Translations under genes and position numbers: made by a program
Shown: positions 22,701-31,980 of the stretch, piece after piece
Layout: the number at the start of each line of letters is the position of its first letter
How positions within the stretch are numbered: position 1 is the stretch's first letter
Assembly (NCBI GenBank): GCA_907163345.1
Contig: CAJQUN010000003.1
Location: forward strand, 25,063,879 to 25,127,878
Direction of reading: 5' to 3'
Source: Haberlea rhodopensis
Taxonomy: Eukaryota > Streptophyta > Magnoliopsida > Lamiales > Gesneriaceae
DNA length: 64,000 nucleotides
Notes under the pieces: generated by a model
Database searches by the model: none
Seen by the model: only the letters and a program-made list of their open reading frames with translations
What the model was told of the DNA's origin: nothing

Positions 22701-24637
22701 CCAAGTTCTACAAAGCGTCGTGGGGTATTGTTCGGGATCATGTGGTTGCTGCCGTACAAGAGTTTTTTCGCAGTGGTTGCTTATTGAAGCAACTCAACCA
22801 TGCTGTTATCACTCTAGTACCAAAATCATCGCATGCCTCCCGGGTAAATGATTATCGGCCGATTTCTTGCTGCAACACGGTCTACAAGATTATTTCCAAA
22901 ATACTGGCGAGTAGACTATCATTGGTGCTGAACTCATTTATTGACCTGGCCCAAGGTGCTTTTGTTAAAGGTCGTTCTATTGCCGATAACATTCACCTGG
23001 CCCAGGAACTGCTACGCAAATATAACCGGAAAAGGATATCCCCAAGATGCATCCTCAAGGTTGATCTCCAGAAGGCTTTTGACACGGTGAACTGGTCGTT
23101 CCTCGAATCTGTACTGATTGGGCTTCGGTTCCCGCCACGGTATATCAGATGGGTTATGCAGTGTGTCACAACCACCACCTTCTCACTGGCTATTAATGGT
23201 GGGATCTTCGGTTATTTCAAAGGGAGAAAGGGCCTCAGGCAGGGAGATCCTCTATCCCCTTTTCTATTTGCTATTTGTGTGGAATACTTATCACGTATGA
23301 TAGGTAAGGAAACCAGTGATTCTGACTACAACTTCCACCCATTGTGCGCTGCTTCGGGTATTACTCACCTTGCATATGCTGATGATTTGTTGCTATTTGG
23401 GCGTGCCGACACTCGATCTGTTGAGATCGTCACGGATAGCCTTCAAAGTTTTGGGGCCTGTGCTGGGCTGAAGGCCAATAATCTCAAATCAGCGATCTAT
23501 ATGTCAGGTATTGATGAGCAGTTGAGGTCACAGCTTCTACAGTTCACGGGGTTCACTCAGGGGGTGGTCCCATTCCGATACCTGGGTATCCCACTGGCTG
23601 CTGAGAAGCTCCGTTTCGCGAACTACGGCACTCTGCTATCGGCTATTTCTGCTAAGTTGCATTCCTGGCCTAAGCGCACTCTGTCTTATGCTGGGAAATT
23701 GGAACTCATCAGATCGGTACTGCAGGGGGTGGAGTGTTTCTGGCTCTCTATTCTGCCTATCCCGTTTGGGGTGATTGATCGCATCTACTCACTTTGCCGT
23801 TCCTTTATTTGGAACTCTAAACACCCACCTATCAACTGGGTGATGATGTGTACTGCCAAGCAGGATGGGGGTGCGGGTCTACGGGACTTGAGGGGCTGGA
23901 ATAAGGCACTACTTTCCAAAGTGCTGTGGGATATACAATCTAGCCGGCAGTCCTTATGGCTGAGATGGATACACCACATTTACCTCAGCCGGAATCGCAT
24001 TGGCATTTGGGATTGGGCTTCGAAGCCGGCTGACTCACCTCTCATTAAGCGCATTCTTCTCATCAGGGATGAACTCTTATCTGGGCTGGGGACGCAAGCC
24101 TCTGCGGCCACTATACTGGACAGTTGGTATGATGGACCAAGGATGAATGGTGCCTACACTTTCTTCAAGCCACCATCCACCAAGGTCACTTGGTCGACTA
24201 TTGTATGGAAGCGGGGTATACTACCGAAGCATGCATTCGCATTGTGGCTAGCCATCCTTGGCAAGCTGCAAACTGCGGATAGACTGTGTTATGTTGAGGA
24301 CAAAACGTGCAGGTTATGTTCTCACAGCCAGGATGCCCATGACCATCTCTTCTTCAAATGCGATTACACTATGGCATTATGGAACAGAGTCAAGGAATGG
24401 TTGGGAATGACAAGACAGATGACCACAATTCAAAGCGCAATAAAGTGGTATAAGAAGCAATACGCCGGGAGGAGCCATCGGGCAATTGCGCGCACGGTAG
24501 CACTGGGGGCCACGGTATTCCAGATATGGCACGCGAGAAATTTACAACTTTTTGAAGGAAAGCTGACCACCACTGATTCGATGTTTCAGAAGATACAGCT
24601 TCATGTCCTTCGCTGCTTAAACATTCTATTTCATTAG
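22701..24637 (+). CDS. LINE reverse transcriptase with zf-RVT domain (5' partial)
   Basis: The frame is open for about 645 residues within the element; the nominal ATG at 22646 is in older flanking DNA, so no true start exists. The RT domain (about residues 50-320) shows NDYRPISCCNTVYKIISKIL, KVDLQKAFDTVNW, RQGDPLSPFLFAICVEYLS and the catalytic LAYADDLLLFGRAD. A zf-RVT domain lies near the C terminus (CRLCSHSQDAHDHLFFKC). RT copies the element's RNA at a nicked target. No internal stops are seen, so the insertion is probably young, although lacking endonuclease it cannot act alone. Confidence 0.88.
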
Positions 24638-24774
24638 TAGAGTGTCTTAGGGTACTTTTGTTTTATTAAGCCGTCTGTGGCTATTGGCCTGCCGTCTGTG
24701 GCTTTTGGCTTTCATATTCTGTATTGAACAGCTTTTCATTGGTATATAATTTTATTTAAAGATAAAAAAAAAAA
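22701..24774 (+). mobile_element. 5'-truncated LINE (L1-type) retrotransposon
   Basis: An open reverse-transcriptase frame, a short 3' UTR and a terminal A-run (24764-24774) are framed by GAAGATAACG on the left and AAAGATAAAG on the right, a plausible imperfect target duplication. It split an older segment, because sequences on both sides match the continuous copy at 15905-16090. The endonuclease and ORF1 are absent, so it is a dead-on-arrival copy. Confidence 0.85.
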
Positions 24775-24890
24775 GATAAAGTTGTTTTAGGGGTAAAAGT
24801 GGAATTTTGATAAAGTTGCTCTGGAAGCAACATATACTACTCTGCCATTATTGCCAGCCTTAAAAAAAAATTGATGCACGAAAACCTTAT
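24775..24890 (-). repeat. Copy B, right piece, of the inverted duplicated segment
   Basis: The reverse complement matches 15900-15975 (GGCTGGC, CAAAATTC, TTTTACCCCTAAAAC). Together with 22600-22700 it is the copy interrupted by the LINE. Confidence 0.68.
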
Positions 24891-24915
24891 ACTGCGTTGT
24901 GATTTAATAATTAAA

Positions 24916-24986
24916 AGCCAATTAATTATGTGTAATTTTGTTAATGAAAACAAAATTGGTAAGTTAATTTAAATGGTTAATTGGCT
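24916..24986. repeat. Short inverted repeat
   Basis: AGCCAATTAA at 24916 and TTAATTGGCT at 24977 bracket 51 AT-rich bases. It may be a minute MITE or a chance stem; no clear target duplication is seen. Confidence 0.4.
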
Positions 24987-25289
24987 AAAGAAATCCCATA
25001 TTGGAATTTTGGAATACTTATGGTTTGTTTATATTGAGAAACAAATCAATAGAGTGTAGTTAAGTAGAAAAGATGCGTGTCTCTCGCAGGCCGTCTGCTC
25101 CGCTCGCCTTGTCACGCCTCCTCGCAAAGGCATCCCATCTTTTATTACTCGGATTTCTGAAATGACCTTTCACATATCTAACTTTTCACATTCTGCTGAG
25201 TATTAAGTTTGAGACTTTTCATCTACCTGTAGAATTGATTTCAGATTTAAATATGAGACTTAAATCCGTATTAATATGATGTAAAGTAT
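24987..25289. other. Stretch left of the plastid-derived block
   Basis: No gene. Contains TCCCATATTGGAATTTTGG near 25007, resembling the phrase near 25925, which may reflect remnants of a related LTR on both sides. Confidence 0.3.
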
Positions 25290-25900
25290 TGAGCGCTACG
25301 ACACTGGAGTAACCCACGCCATACTCCCAGGAAAAGCTCGAACGACTAAATAGAAATATCTATGAAGTAGTTTTCGTAGTGACTGATCCTCTAGTCGAGG
25401 AGCATGAACGTACTATAGGGAGCTCTAAGTTAGGCGAGCCTCGCAATGGCCGGAGGGAATGCAAGGGCTCTTATTCTTTTCCCCGGCGCAGCTGGGCCAT
25501 CCTGGACTTGAACCAGAGACCTCGCCCGTGAAGTAAATCATCGCACCTACGGTCCAACCAATTGGGAGAGAATCAATAGAATGAAGGCATTCAATCAATA
25601 TAGATTGATCCCAAATCTGATTCAAATCCAATATAGTACATATGGGTACATAAGAAATGTATTGAATCGATTGTCACTGCTTATGGACCCGAACCTGGGT
25701 GATCTATCCTTGAATAGGATGAAGCTTTGGTGAAACTAAGTGGAAGTCTGAACCGACTGATGTTAAAGAATCAGCGGATGAGTTGACCTCTTATTTTGCA
25801 TCTCTTTGGTGGTAGGCTGTGAGGAGTCAGCGGAAAGGAGAGCTTCCCTCCGGGTTTCCATCCTGTCTCAGTGAGTTCGGTTCGTCCCGAACGTCATGGG
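25290..25900. other. Nuclear plastid DNA (NUPT), rearranged rRNA-operon fragments
   Basis: Several blocks look like the plastid inverted-repeat rRNA operon. CTGGAGTAACCCACGCCATA (about 25304) and CCAGGAAAAGCTCGAACGAC resemble 23S rRNA. 25480-25575 is, on the minus strand, the end of the trnI-GAU intron plus its 3' exon. 25672-25795 (GGACCCGAACCTGGGTGATC, AAACTAAGTGG, CAGCGGATGAGTTG) is again 23S-like. 25575-25665 resembles plastid spacer DNA of uncertain origin. The pieces are not in native order, so the insert is a mosaic. Identification is from memory of plastid sequences. Confidence 0.7.
25493..25527 (-). pseudogene. Plastid-type trnI-GAU 3' exon, fragment
   Basis: The minus strand reads GGTTCAAGTCCAGGATGGCC with the matching acceptor-stem end, preceded by intron-like sequence. 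Only the 3' half is present, so no functional tRNA can be made here. Confidence 0.65.
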
Positions 25901-25913
25901 AATGAATGAATAA

Positions 25914-26360
25914 ATGTTAAAGCGTCCCATATCGAATCTGGAACTTTGGTTCTTCCCAGAATTTGTATTACTTTATAATGCATATAAAACGAAACCTTGG
26001 TTTTTTTCATCTACCATACTAATCATTACATTTAATTTTTGAGACCTTTGGGAGGTCTGCTGCTCAGATATATAAGCTGCTTCAACTCTAGTGTTTTAAG
26101 CATTTGAAAAACATAGTTCATTCATACATTTCATAAGTTTGAGAGTACTGCACACTACTAGTATTCAAGAGAGCCTGCTTGGATTTTTGTTTCATTCCGA
26201 ACAGAGGCGATTGAGCGTTGTAACTTGGAACTCTATTGTCCAGGAGGCTAGAAGCTTGTAGCCGGGCAAATTTGAGTTTACGGGCACAGGGCTTGATGTG
26301 GCCTCGTCCAGTTTCAGTTCCCTGTTTCCAGAGACTTTGAACAATATATATAAACTGTTG
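25914..26360. repeat. Possible LTR remnant (Copia-like)
   Basis: It begins TGTTAAAGCGTCCCATATCG, a start like that of several plant Copia LTRs, and contains a GGCGATTGAGCGTTGTAACTT segment typical of LTR R/U5 regions. No partner LTR or primer site was found, so the call is tentative. Confidence 0.35.
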
Positions 26361-27074
26361 CTGTGAGTTTACTATTTCAGTATAATTTCTTTTTGCATAA
26401 TCATTGTAAGCTGTTTAAATTCGTATATTTAAATATACAAAACCAACGTAATGTTTGGCACGTGTTGGAATGATAGAATGATGTGGACATACAATATTTT
26501 CCTTTTCTTTTACTGCAATTTGTATTCTCAATCCTTGAGATAAACACAAATTTTTGGCATTGGTTCTGATCAAAGATACATGATACGGCTCGATATAAAT
26601 ATATCTAAAATATGAAAAATTCATGCCAGTATTCTGTAGAGGAAATTTATTTATTTTAGTCCACCCAAAAAACATACGATCATTTAGATACATTTTCGAG
26701 GAAATGACTAAAATAGTCTACTCTCCTCTCCCATTTGTCTTCTCCTCCTCTCCCATTTGTCTTCTGCATTCATTCGCACGAAGCTCATCTTTTCCCCTAT
26801 CCATCTTTTACCTCGTTCAAAATTTCAGTAAAAAATCTCTCGCCTTCAGTTACGGTTTCTTTAACTTAGGGTTTTCTAATTCCCCCATTCTCTCTTTGAT
26901 TTTCATTCCATCACGTCGTTCCAGAATTTTTTTCAAATGTGGTATGTATTACAGTTGGGTTTTATCGTCATCTCTTCGATTTTTTATTCCATCACTTTGT
27001 TCCAGAATTTTTTTTCAAATCTGGTATGTAGTACTTTATGGTTTGTTGCATAAAGTTTTGACGCTATATATATA
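26361..27074. other. Intergenic stretch with a diverged short duplication
   Basis: No gene. Two similar pieces, around 26895-26950 and 26970-27030, share ATTCCATCAC and GTTCCAGAATTTTTT followed by a TGGTATGTA phrase. It ends in a TATATA tract where the Sirevirus-like element begins; a similar TATATA tract lies at its far side (31681). Confidence 0.4.
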
Positions 27075-27451
27075 TGTTGGCACCGAAGAGGGGGGTGAAT
27101 GAGGTTCTTTGGCTACTTTAGCTTTTTAAAATGAGTTTGCAAAATAAAAGAGTTTGCGCTTGCGGAAGGCTTAAGTCAATCGATACATAAAATAAAGAAG
27201 TAAATAAATGCGTAATGAAATAAAGCGGTAAATGACACAAAGACTTGTTATAGAAGTTCGGCGATGAATCGCCTACGTCTCCTCTTCCCGGCTAGATAAC
27301 TTCCAACCGAGGTTCCACTAGCACAAAGGATATTGGCCTTGAGGGCTCCAAGTTAGCCACAATACAACTCTTCCCGAGTACACAAAGCTCTTCCCTAGCA
27401 CAACACTCTTCACGAGTCTTCTTGGCCCACAACATATGCACCAACTTTACT

Positions 27452-27960
27452 TGTTGATGACTTTACAATTTTCAACTTGCGTCGGTGTTGGAGGACCTTA
27501 CAATTAACTCAACAAACACCTTTACGGTGTACCAACACGAAGAAAACAAGACTCTATCAAAAGAAAAGAATCACAAACTCCAATACAACACAAATGTATG
27601 GAGGTTGCAATGTTATTTGAAATTTGAATTAGCAAAGTTTTGTAGAAGTTTGTAGGCTTGTTTCTTGTCTTCAAAATGCTCCAAAGCATCAATATTTATA
27701 GTGTAGAGTTGATGACTTTACAATTTTCAACTTGCGTCGGTGTTGGAGGACCTTACAATTAACTCAACAAACACCTTTACGGTGTACCAACACGAAGAAA
27801 ACAAGACTCTATCAAAAGAAAAGAATCACAAACTCCAATACAACACAAATGTATGGAGGTTGCAATGTTATTTGAAATTTGAATTAGCAAAGTTTTGTAG
27901 AAGTTTGTAGGCTTGTTTCTTGTCTTCAAAATGCTCCAAAGCATCAATATTTATAGTGTA
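27452..27960. repeat. 255-bp tandem duplication in the 3' LTR
   Basis: The block starting TTGATGACTTTACAATTTTC near 27453 is repeated near 27707, both running to the TATTTATAGTGTAG box. The 5' LTR has only one copy, so the duplication post-dates or differs from that LTR. Confidence 0.93.
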
Positions 27961-28345
27961 GGAGGCCCTCAGGCTCCTACTAGCCGTTGCTACACATAAG
28001 GCTGAAATCACTACTCGATCGCATCGGACATTGCCTCGGGCGATCACAATCGCCGCGCCCCAACGGTCAGCATAAATCATGCATCGCCTCAGGCGATGTC
28101 CCGATCGCCTCAGGAGATCACCACTGAAAATAAATGTCGTAGCCTCAGCTGGTCCAAAATCTTCATCGCCTCAAACGATGCACACATCGCCTCAGGCGTT
28201 CAACGCATCGCATCAGGCGATCAGCCCATCGCCTCGGGCGAACTCCCCCTGCACGCGAGCCTCGGCGTCGCTCCAGCCGATGTGCGTGGCGATGCCCCGC
28301 CTGGCTGCCAACGCATGGGGCGATGATCACCATCGCCTGGGGCGA
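27960..28345. repeat. Cluster of imperfect palindromes (ATCGCCTCAGGCGAT type) in the LTR
   Basis: At least eight related palindromes occur in under 400 bp: ATCGCCTCAGGCGATG, GATCGCCTCAGGAGATC, CATCGCCTCAAACGATG, CATCGCATCAGGCGATC and CATCGCCTCGGGCG among them. They sit in U3, upstream of the TATA box relative to the element's direction. Sirevirus LTRs are known for such palindromes, thought to be regulatory. Confidence 0.88.
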
Positions 28346-28524
28346 TCCTGACTAGAATTTGCACACTTGATTTTCTTCAATCAATCCAGTTTTTAATCAA
28401 TTAATCTGCACACTAAGTAGACACATTAGTGTAACAAACACAAGTTTTGTTGATCATCAAAACTCAAAAATAATCCGGAGATAAATTAAAGCATTAAACA
28501 CAACCATCCGTTTAAGGCTCAACA

Positions 28525-28752
28525 ATCTCCCCCTTTTTGATGATCACAAAACTTGATAAACTTGAATATGTAATATGCATGAAATGTGAGTAAACATGAC
28601 TCCCTCTTCACAATTGCATAGCACATACAAGATTACCAAGTAAAGTGTTGAACAAACAACTCTCCCCCTCAAACCATGCATACACAAGCTCTCCCCCTTA
28701 AACTACGCATGAATTAATCTTCAAGTTTATTACAAAATTCTCCCCTTTTTTG
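28525..28752 (-). promoter_or_regulatory. Multiple polypurine tracts
   Basis: On the minus strand, AAAGGGGGAGA lies directly before the 3' LTR (28527-28536), with further GGGGGAG tracts at about 28662-28669, 28690-28698 and 28739-28750. Such tracts prime plus-strand DNA synthesis; several in a row is a Sirevirus trait. Confidence 0.78.
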
Positions 28753-29282
28753 TGATAATCAAAAAGTACAAAATTTAAATAAACATAGCATAAGTATATG
28801 TTGACACATAGCCACATTTTAACAATTTTACACATGTTCCTCATCAAGCATATAATAGCTATAAGCATTAGATTAAATCATTTAGAGGAACAACAAACAT
28901 GTATTTAAGGCAATCAACAATAAATTCTAAGTGTTTCAACGTGTGCATATGTTCATGCACCTCATACCCAATAGAGATTATAATTCTCAATGCATCATTA
29001 GATAAGATTTATTAATCACATAAATGCACATTTCCACATTGCATATTCAAATTTGAATTCAAGGCATACCAAGATACTTACTATGAAAGGATAAGCATAC
29101 ATCAATCATTAAAACAATTTATATGTGCATATGCAAAGGGTAATGCATTTTACTACCAATGATATTGAGCTTCATTTTTATTGGTCACAATTAATTTGTG
29201 CTAATGAATTTTGAATTGCTCTTTTTAAAATGTATTAAAATAATTTTTACCTTCGATGACAAGAGTGCGTTCTTGTCATTGG
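28753..29282. other. Non-coding interior of the Sirevirus-like element
   Basis: AT-rich, no frame of note. The pol genes expected between gag and the polypurine tracts are absent. Confidence 0.55.
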
Positions 29283-30880
29283 TCATATACCTCGCGCCTC
29301 TTCTATTGTGGTGAATGCGATAATCTCCTCATTTGAGTTGCTTGTGCCTTCATCCTCCTTCCCATTGTTGTCCCTACAAAACAAATTAACATTAGGAGGA
29401 TCTTTGGTACCCATTTGATTTTTGGGTCTTTGAGGATTAGCTTTCATTGACACCTTTGGAATCCATTTCCACCTCTTGTTAGGTTGGTATTGGATTTTGG
29501 CAAATCTACACTTATTTTTAGAATGACCATATCTTTGCAACAATAAGTACAAGTAGGATAATTATGTTTGGCTTTAGCTAACAAGCTTGAAAAAGTTTTA
29601 GTTTTGCTTGAGAAGCCTAGTCCGTCTTTATCGAAGCTACAACGTTGCAAGCCAAGTAATTCATTCATTTTAAACTACTCTCACTAAATTTGCAAAAATT
29701 TCTTTAAAGAATTTAACTCATTTTTCAATAAATTATTTTCTTCATCTTTCTTGGCTACCTCAAGTTTCAGTAATTTGTTACTCATCTTGGTTTTGCCAAG
29801 AACATCAATAAGTTCATGATAAGAATCTAAATGTTCATCAAAAGATGGTACCTCATCGTCGCTTTCATCTCCTTATTCATTTATGCATCTTTGGCCATGA
29901 GACAAAGATTTGTTCCTTCTTCATCGGAGTCACTATCACTCCATGTGGCTATAAGAGTCTTCTTCTTGCCTTTGTCATCACTCTTCTTCCTAGGACATTT
30001 GTTAGCATAATGACCTTTTTCTCGACAATTATAACAAGTTACCTCTTGTTTTGAATCTTGTTTGGTAGCACTAGAGGTCTTTGGCTTGTTATGTTTGTTG
30101 AAGAACTTCTTGAACTTTCTAGTGAACAAGATCATCTCTTCATCATCATCATCTTCATCTTCATCCTCGGATTGATCTTTCCTCCCAACCAAGGCAATCC
30201 CCTTCCTTATGGATCTATCATCTTCCTTTATTCCTTTCCTTGTCGATACTTCAAGTTCATGGGTCACCAATGTGTCATGAAGCTCATCAAGGCATATGAT
30301 GCACTTTTTCCTTTGTTTGATTCGATAATGGCCGTCTTCTTGGCATCCCATTCTTTTGGCAAGGCTCTTAGAGCTCTTCTCCATATTTGCTTTGGAGGAT
30401 ACTTCTCTCCAAGTTGGGCGAGCTCGTTTATGATTTGGTTGAGCCTTCTAAACCGGACTCCATCTCAAATGTCTCATATTTGAGTTGTAGTAGGTCTATC
30501 TTTGTCTCATTTACTTGATTTGTGCCCTCGTGACAAATTTGTAATTTGTCCCATATCTCCTTTGCGGTTGAGCACGTTGAGCTCCGATTGTACTCCTTCG
30601 TATCTAAAGCACAATGCAAAATTTTAGTAGCTTTAGCATTTTGCGAAATTAAAATCATATCCGCTCTTGTGAAGTCGTCCATTTCTTTGGGAACACTTAT
30701 TCCCCCAACTTCCTTTAAAGGAATGTGTGGACCTTTCACAATGATCTTCCATAGGTCATAATCTACGTATTGGATGTATAGAGATATTCTATTCTTCCAA
30801 TATACATAGTTATCACTTGTGAAGTGCAGAGGGCGATTGATCGATTGACCTTGAGTAAACTCATTTGCTAGATTAGCCAT
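29283..30880 (-). pseudogene. Copia gag (UBN2-type with CCHC knuckle), broken
   Basis: The minus strand starts at ATG 30880 (MANLANEFTQGQSINRPLHF), with NYVYWKNRISLYIQ and DLWKIIVKGPHIP, the usual start of a Copia capsid protein. The frame stops at 30428; a second frame to 29881 contains an acidic stretch and a CCHC knuckle, CYNCREKGHYANKCPRKK. A third piece (29668-29283) has a second CX2C-like cluster. The three frames cover one ancestral gag region, so at least two frameshifts have occurred. No protease follows. Confidence 0.82.
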
Positions 30881-30912
30881 AGAAATTTTTTTGATTTAAA
30901 ACAAAAATCAAA

Positions 30913-30926
30913 TGGCTCTGATACCA
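30913..30926 (-). promoter_or_regulatory. Primer-binding site (tRNA-Met)
   Basis: TGGTATCAGAGCCA on the minus strand, 2 bases inside the 5' LTR end at 30929. Confidence 0.88.
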
Positions 30927-30928
30927 CT

Positions 30929-31677
30929 TGTTGGAACCGAAGAGGGGGGGTGAATGAGGTTCCTTGGCTACTTTAGCATTTTAAAATGAGTTTGCAAAAT
31001 AAAAGAGTTTGAGCTTGCGGAAGGCTTAAGTCAATCGATAAATAAAATAAAGAAGTAAATAAATGCGTAATGAAATAAAGCGGTAAATGACACAAAGATT
31101 TGTTATAGAAGTTCGGTGATGAATCGCCTACGTCTCCTCTTCCCGGCTAGATAACTTCCAACCGAGGTTCCACTAGAACAAAGGATCTTGGCCTTGAAAG
31201 CTCCAAGTTAGCCACAATACAACTCTTCCCGAGTACACAAAGCTCTTCCCGAGCACAACACTATTTACGAGTCTTCTTGGCCTTAAGGGCTCCAAGGATA
31301 GCCACACACAACTCTTCCCGAGTTACCAACACTCTTCACGAGTCTTCTTCTTGGCCTTAAGGGCTCCAAGGATAGCCACAACACATGCACTAACTTTACT
31401 TGTTGATGACTTTACAATTTTCAACTTGCGTCGGTGTTGGAGGACACTACAATTAACTCAACGAACACCTTCACGGTGTACCAACACGAAGAAAACAAGA
31501 CTCTATCAAAAGAAAAGAATCACAAACTCCAATAGAACACAAATGTATGGAGGTTGCAATGCTATTTGAAATTTGAATTAGCAAAGCTTTGTAGAAGTTT
31601 GTAGGCTTGGCGATGCCCCGCCTGGCTCAAAAATAATCCGGACATAAATTAAAGCATTAAACACAACCATGCGTTTA
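30929..31677 (-). repeat. 5' LTR of the Sirevirus-like element, internally deleted
   Basis: Matches the 3' LTR from its TGTTGGAACCGAAG end inward. It then jumps from GTTTGTAGGCTTG to GGCGATGCCCCGCCTGGCT and to AAAAATAATCCGG, losing the palindrome cluster. It ends at GTTTAAGG beside a TATATA run. It also has an extra repeat of the CTTCCCGAG segment around 31270-31340. Confidence 0.82.
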
Positions 31678-31980
31678 AGGTATATATATATATATATGTT
31701 AGATTTTTTGAATTTTTGTTTTTTAGTTATGATTCACCGGCGTCCGCACTTGTTTGCTCACGTTTTCCAGATTTTACAGCCTGATAGCAAAACATGCAAC
31801 GAGGACGTTGATCTAGAGAAAAAGTAATTGGTGTATGAAACTTATAAAAAGTAACTGGTGCACGAAACTCATACCAATACACGAAACTTATGAAAAGTAA
31901 CAGGTTCACGAACATATAAAATTAACTGGTACACGGACTTATAAAATTAAATGCTACAGTAATCTTAAACTAACCGGTGC

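Larger units (their letters stand above)
27075..28524 (-). repeat. 3' LTR of the Sirevirus-like element
   Basis: About 1450 bp. On the plus strand it starts TGTTGGCACCGAAGAG and ends GGCTCAACA, next to the polypurine tract. It contains a 255-bp tandem duplication and a palindrome cluster. A TATA box (TATAAATATT on the minus strand, near 27950) lies between the two. Confidence 0.88.
27075..31677 (-). mobile_element. Sirevirus-like Ty1/copia retrotransposon, gag-only deletion derivative
   Basis: On the minus strand: a truncated 5' LTR (31677-30929), a primer site (30926-30913), a gag region, then multiple polypurine tracts and the 3' LTR (28524-27075). The LTR ends TG...CA are clear at 30929 and 27075. 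There is no protease, integrase or RT. The palindrome-crowded LTR and repeated purine tracts before the 3' LTR are published hallmarks of Sireviruses, which supports that assignment; lineage is otherwise inferred from gag style. Confidence 0.82.

Noticed and set aside
25493..25527. Functional tRNA-Ile gene
   Set aside because: Only the 3' exon of a plastid intron-containing tRNA is present; no 5' half.
26623..27102. 159-residue plus-strand frame, Phe/Ser-rich
   Set aside because: Composition of a T-rich non-coding stretch; contains a diverged duplication and no family signature.
27960..28345. CRISPR-like array
   Set aside because: Spaced palindromes in a plant LTR, spacing irregular and no unique spacers of constant length; the context is eukaryotic.
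28079..28351. Frames across the palindrome cluster
   Set aside because: Produced by the repeated GCCTCAGGC palindromes in an LTR; no coding evidence.
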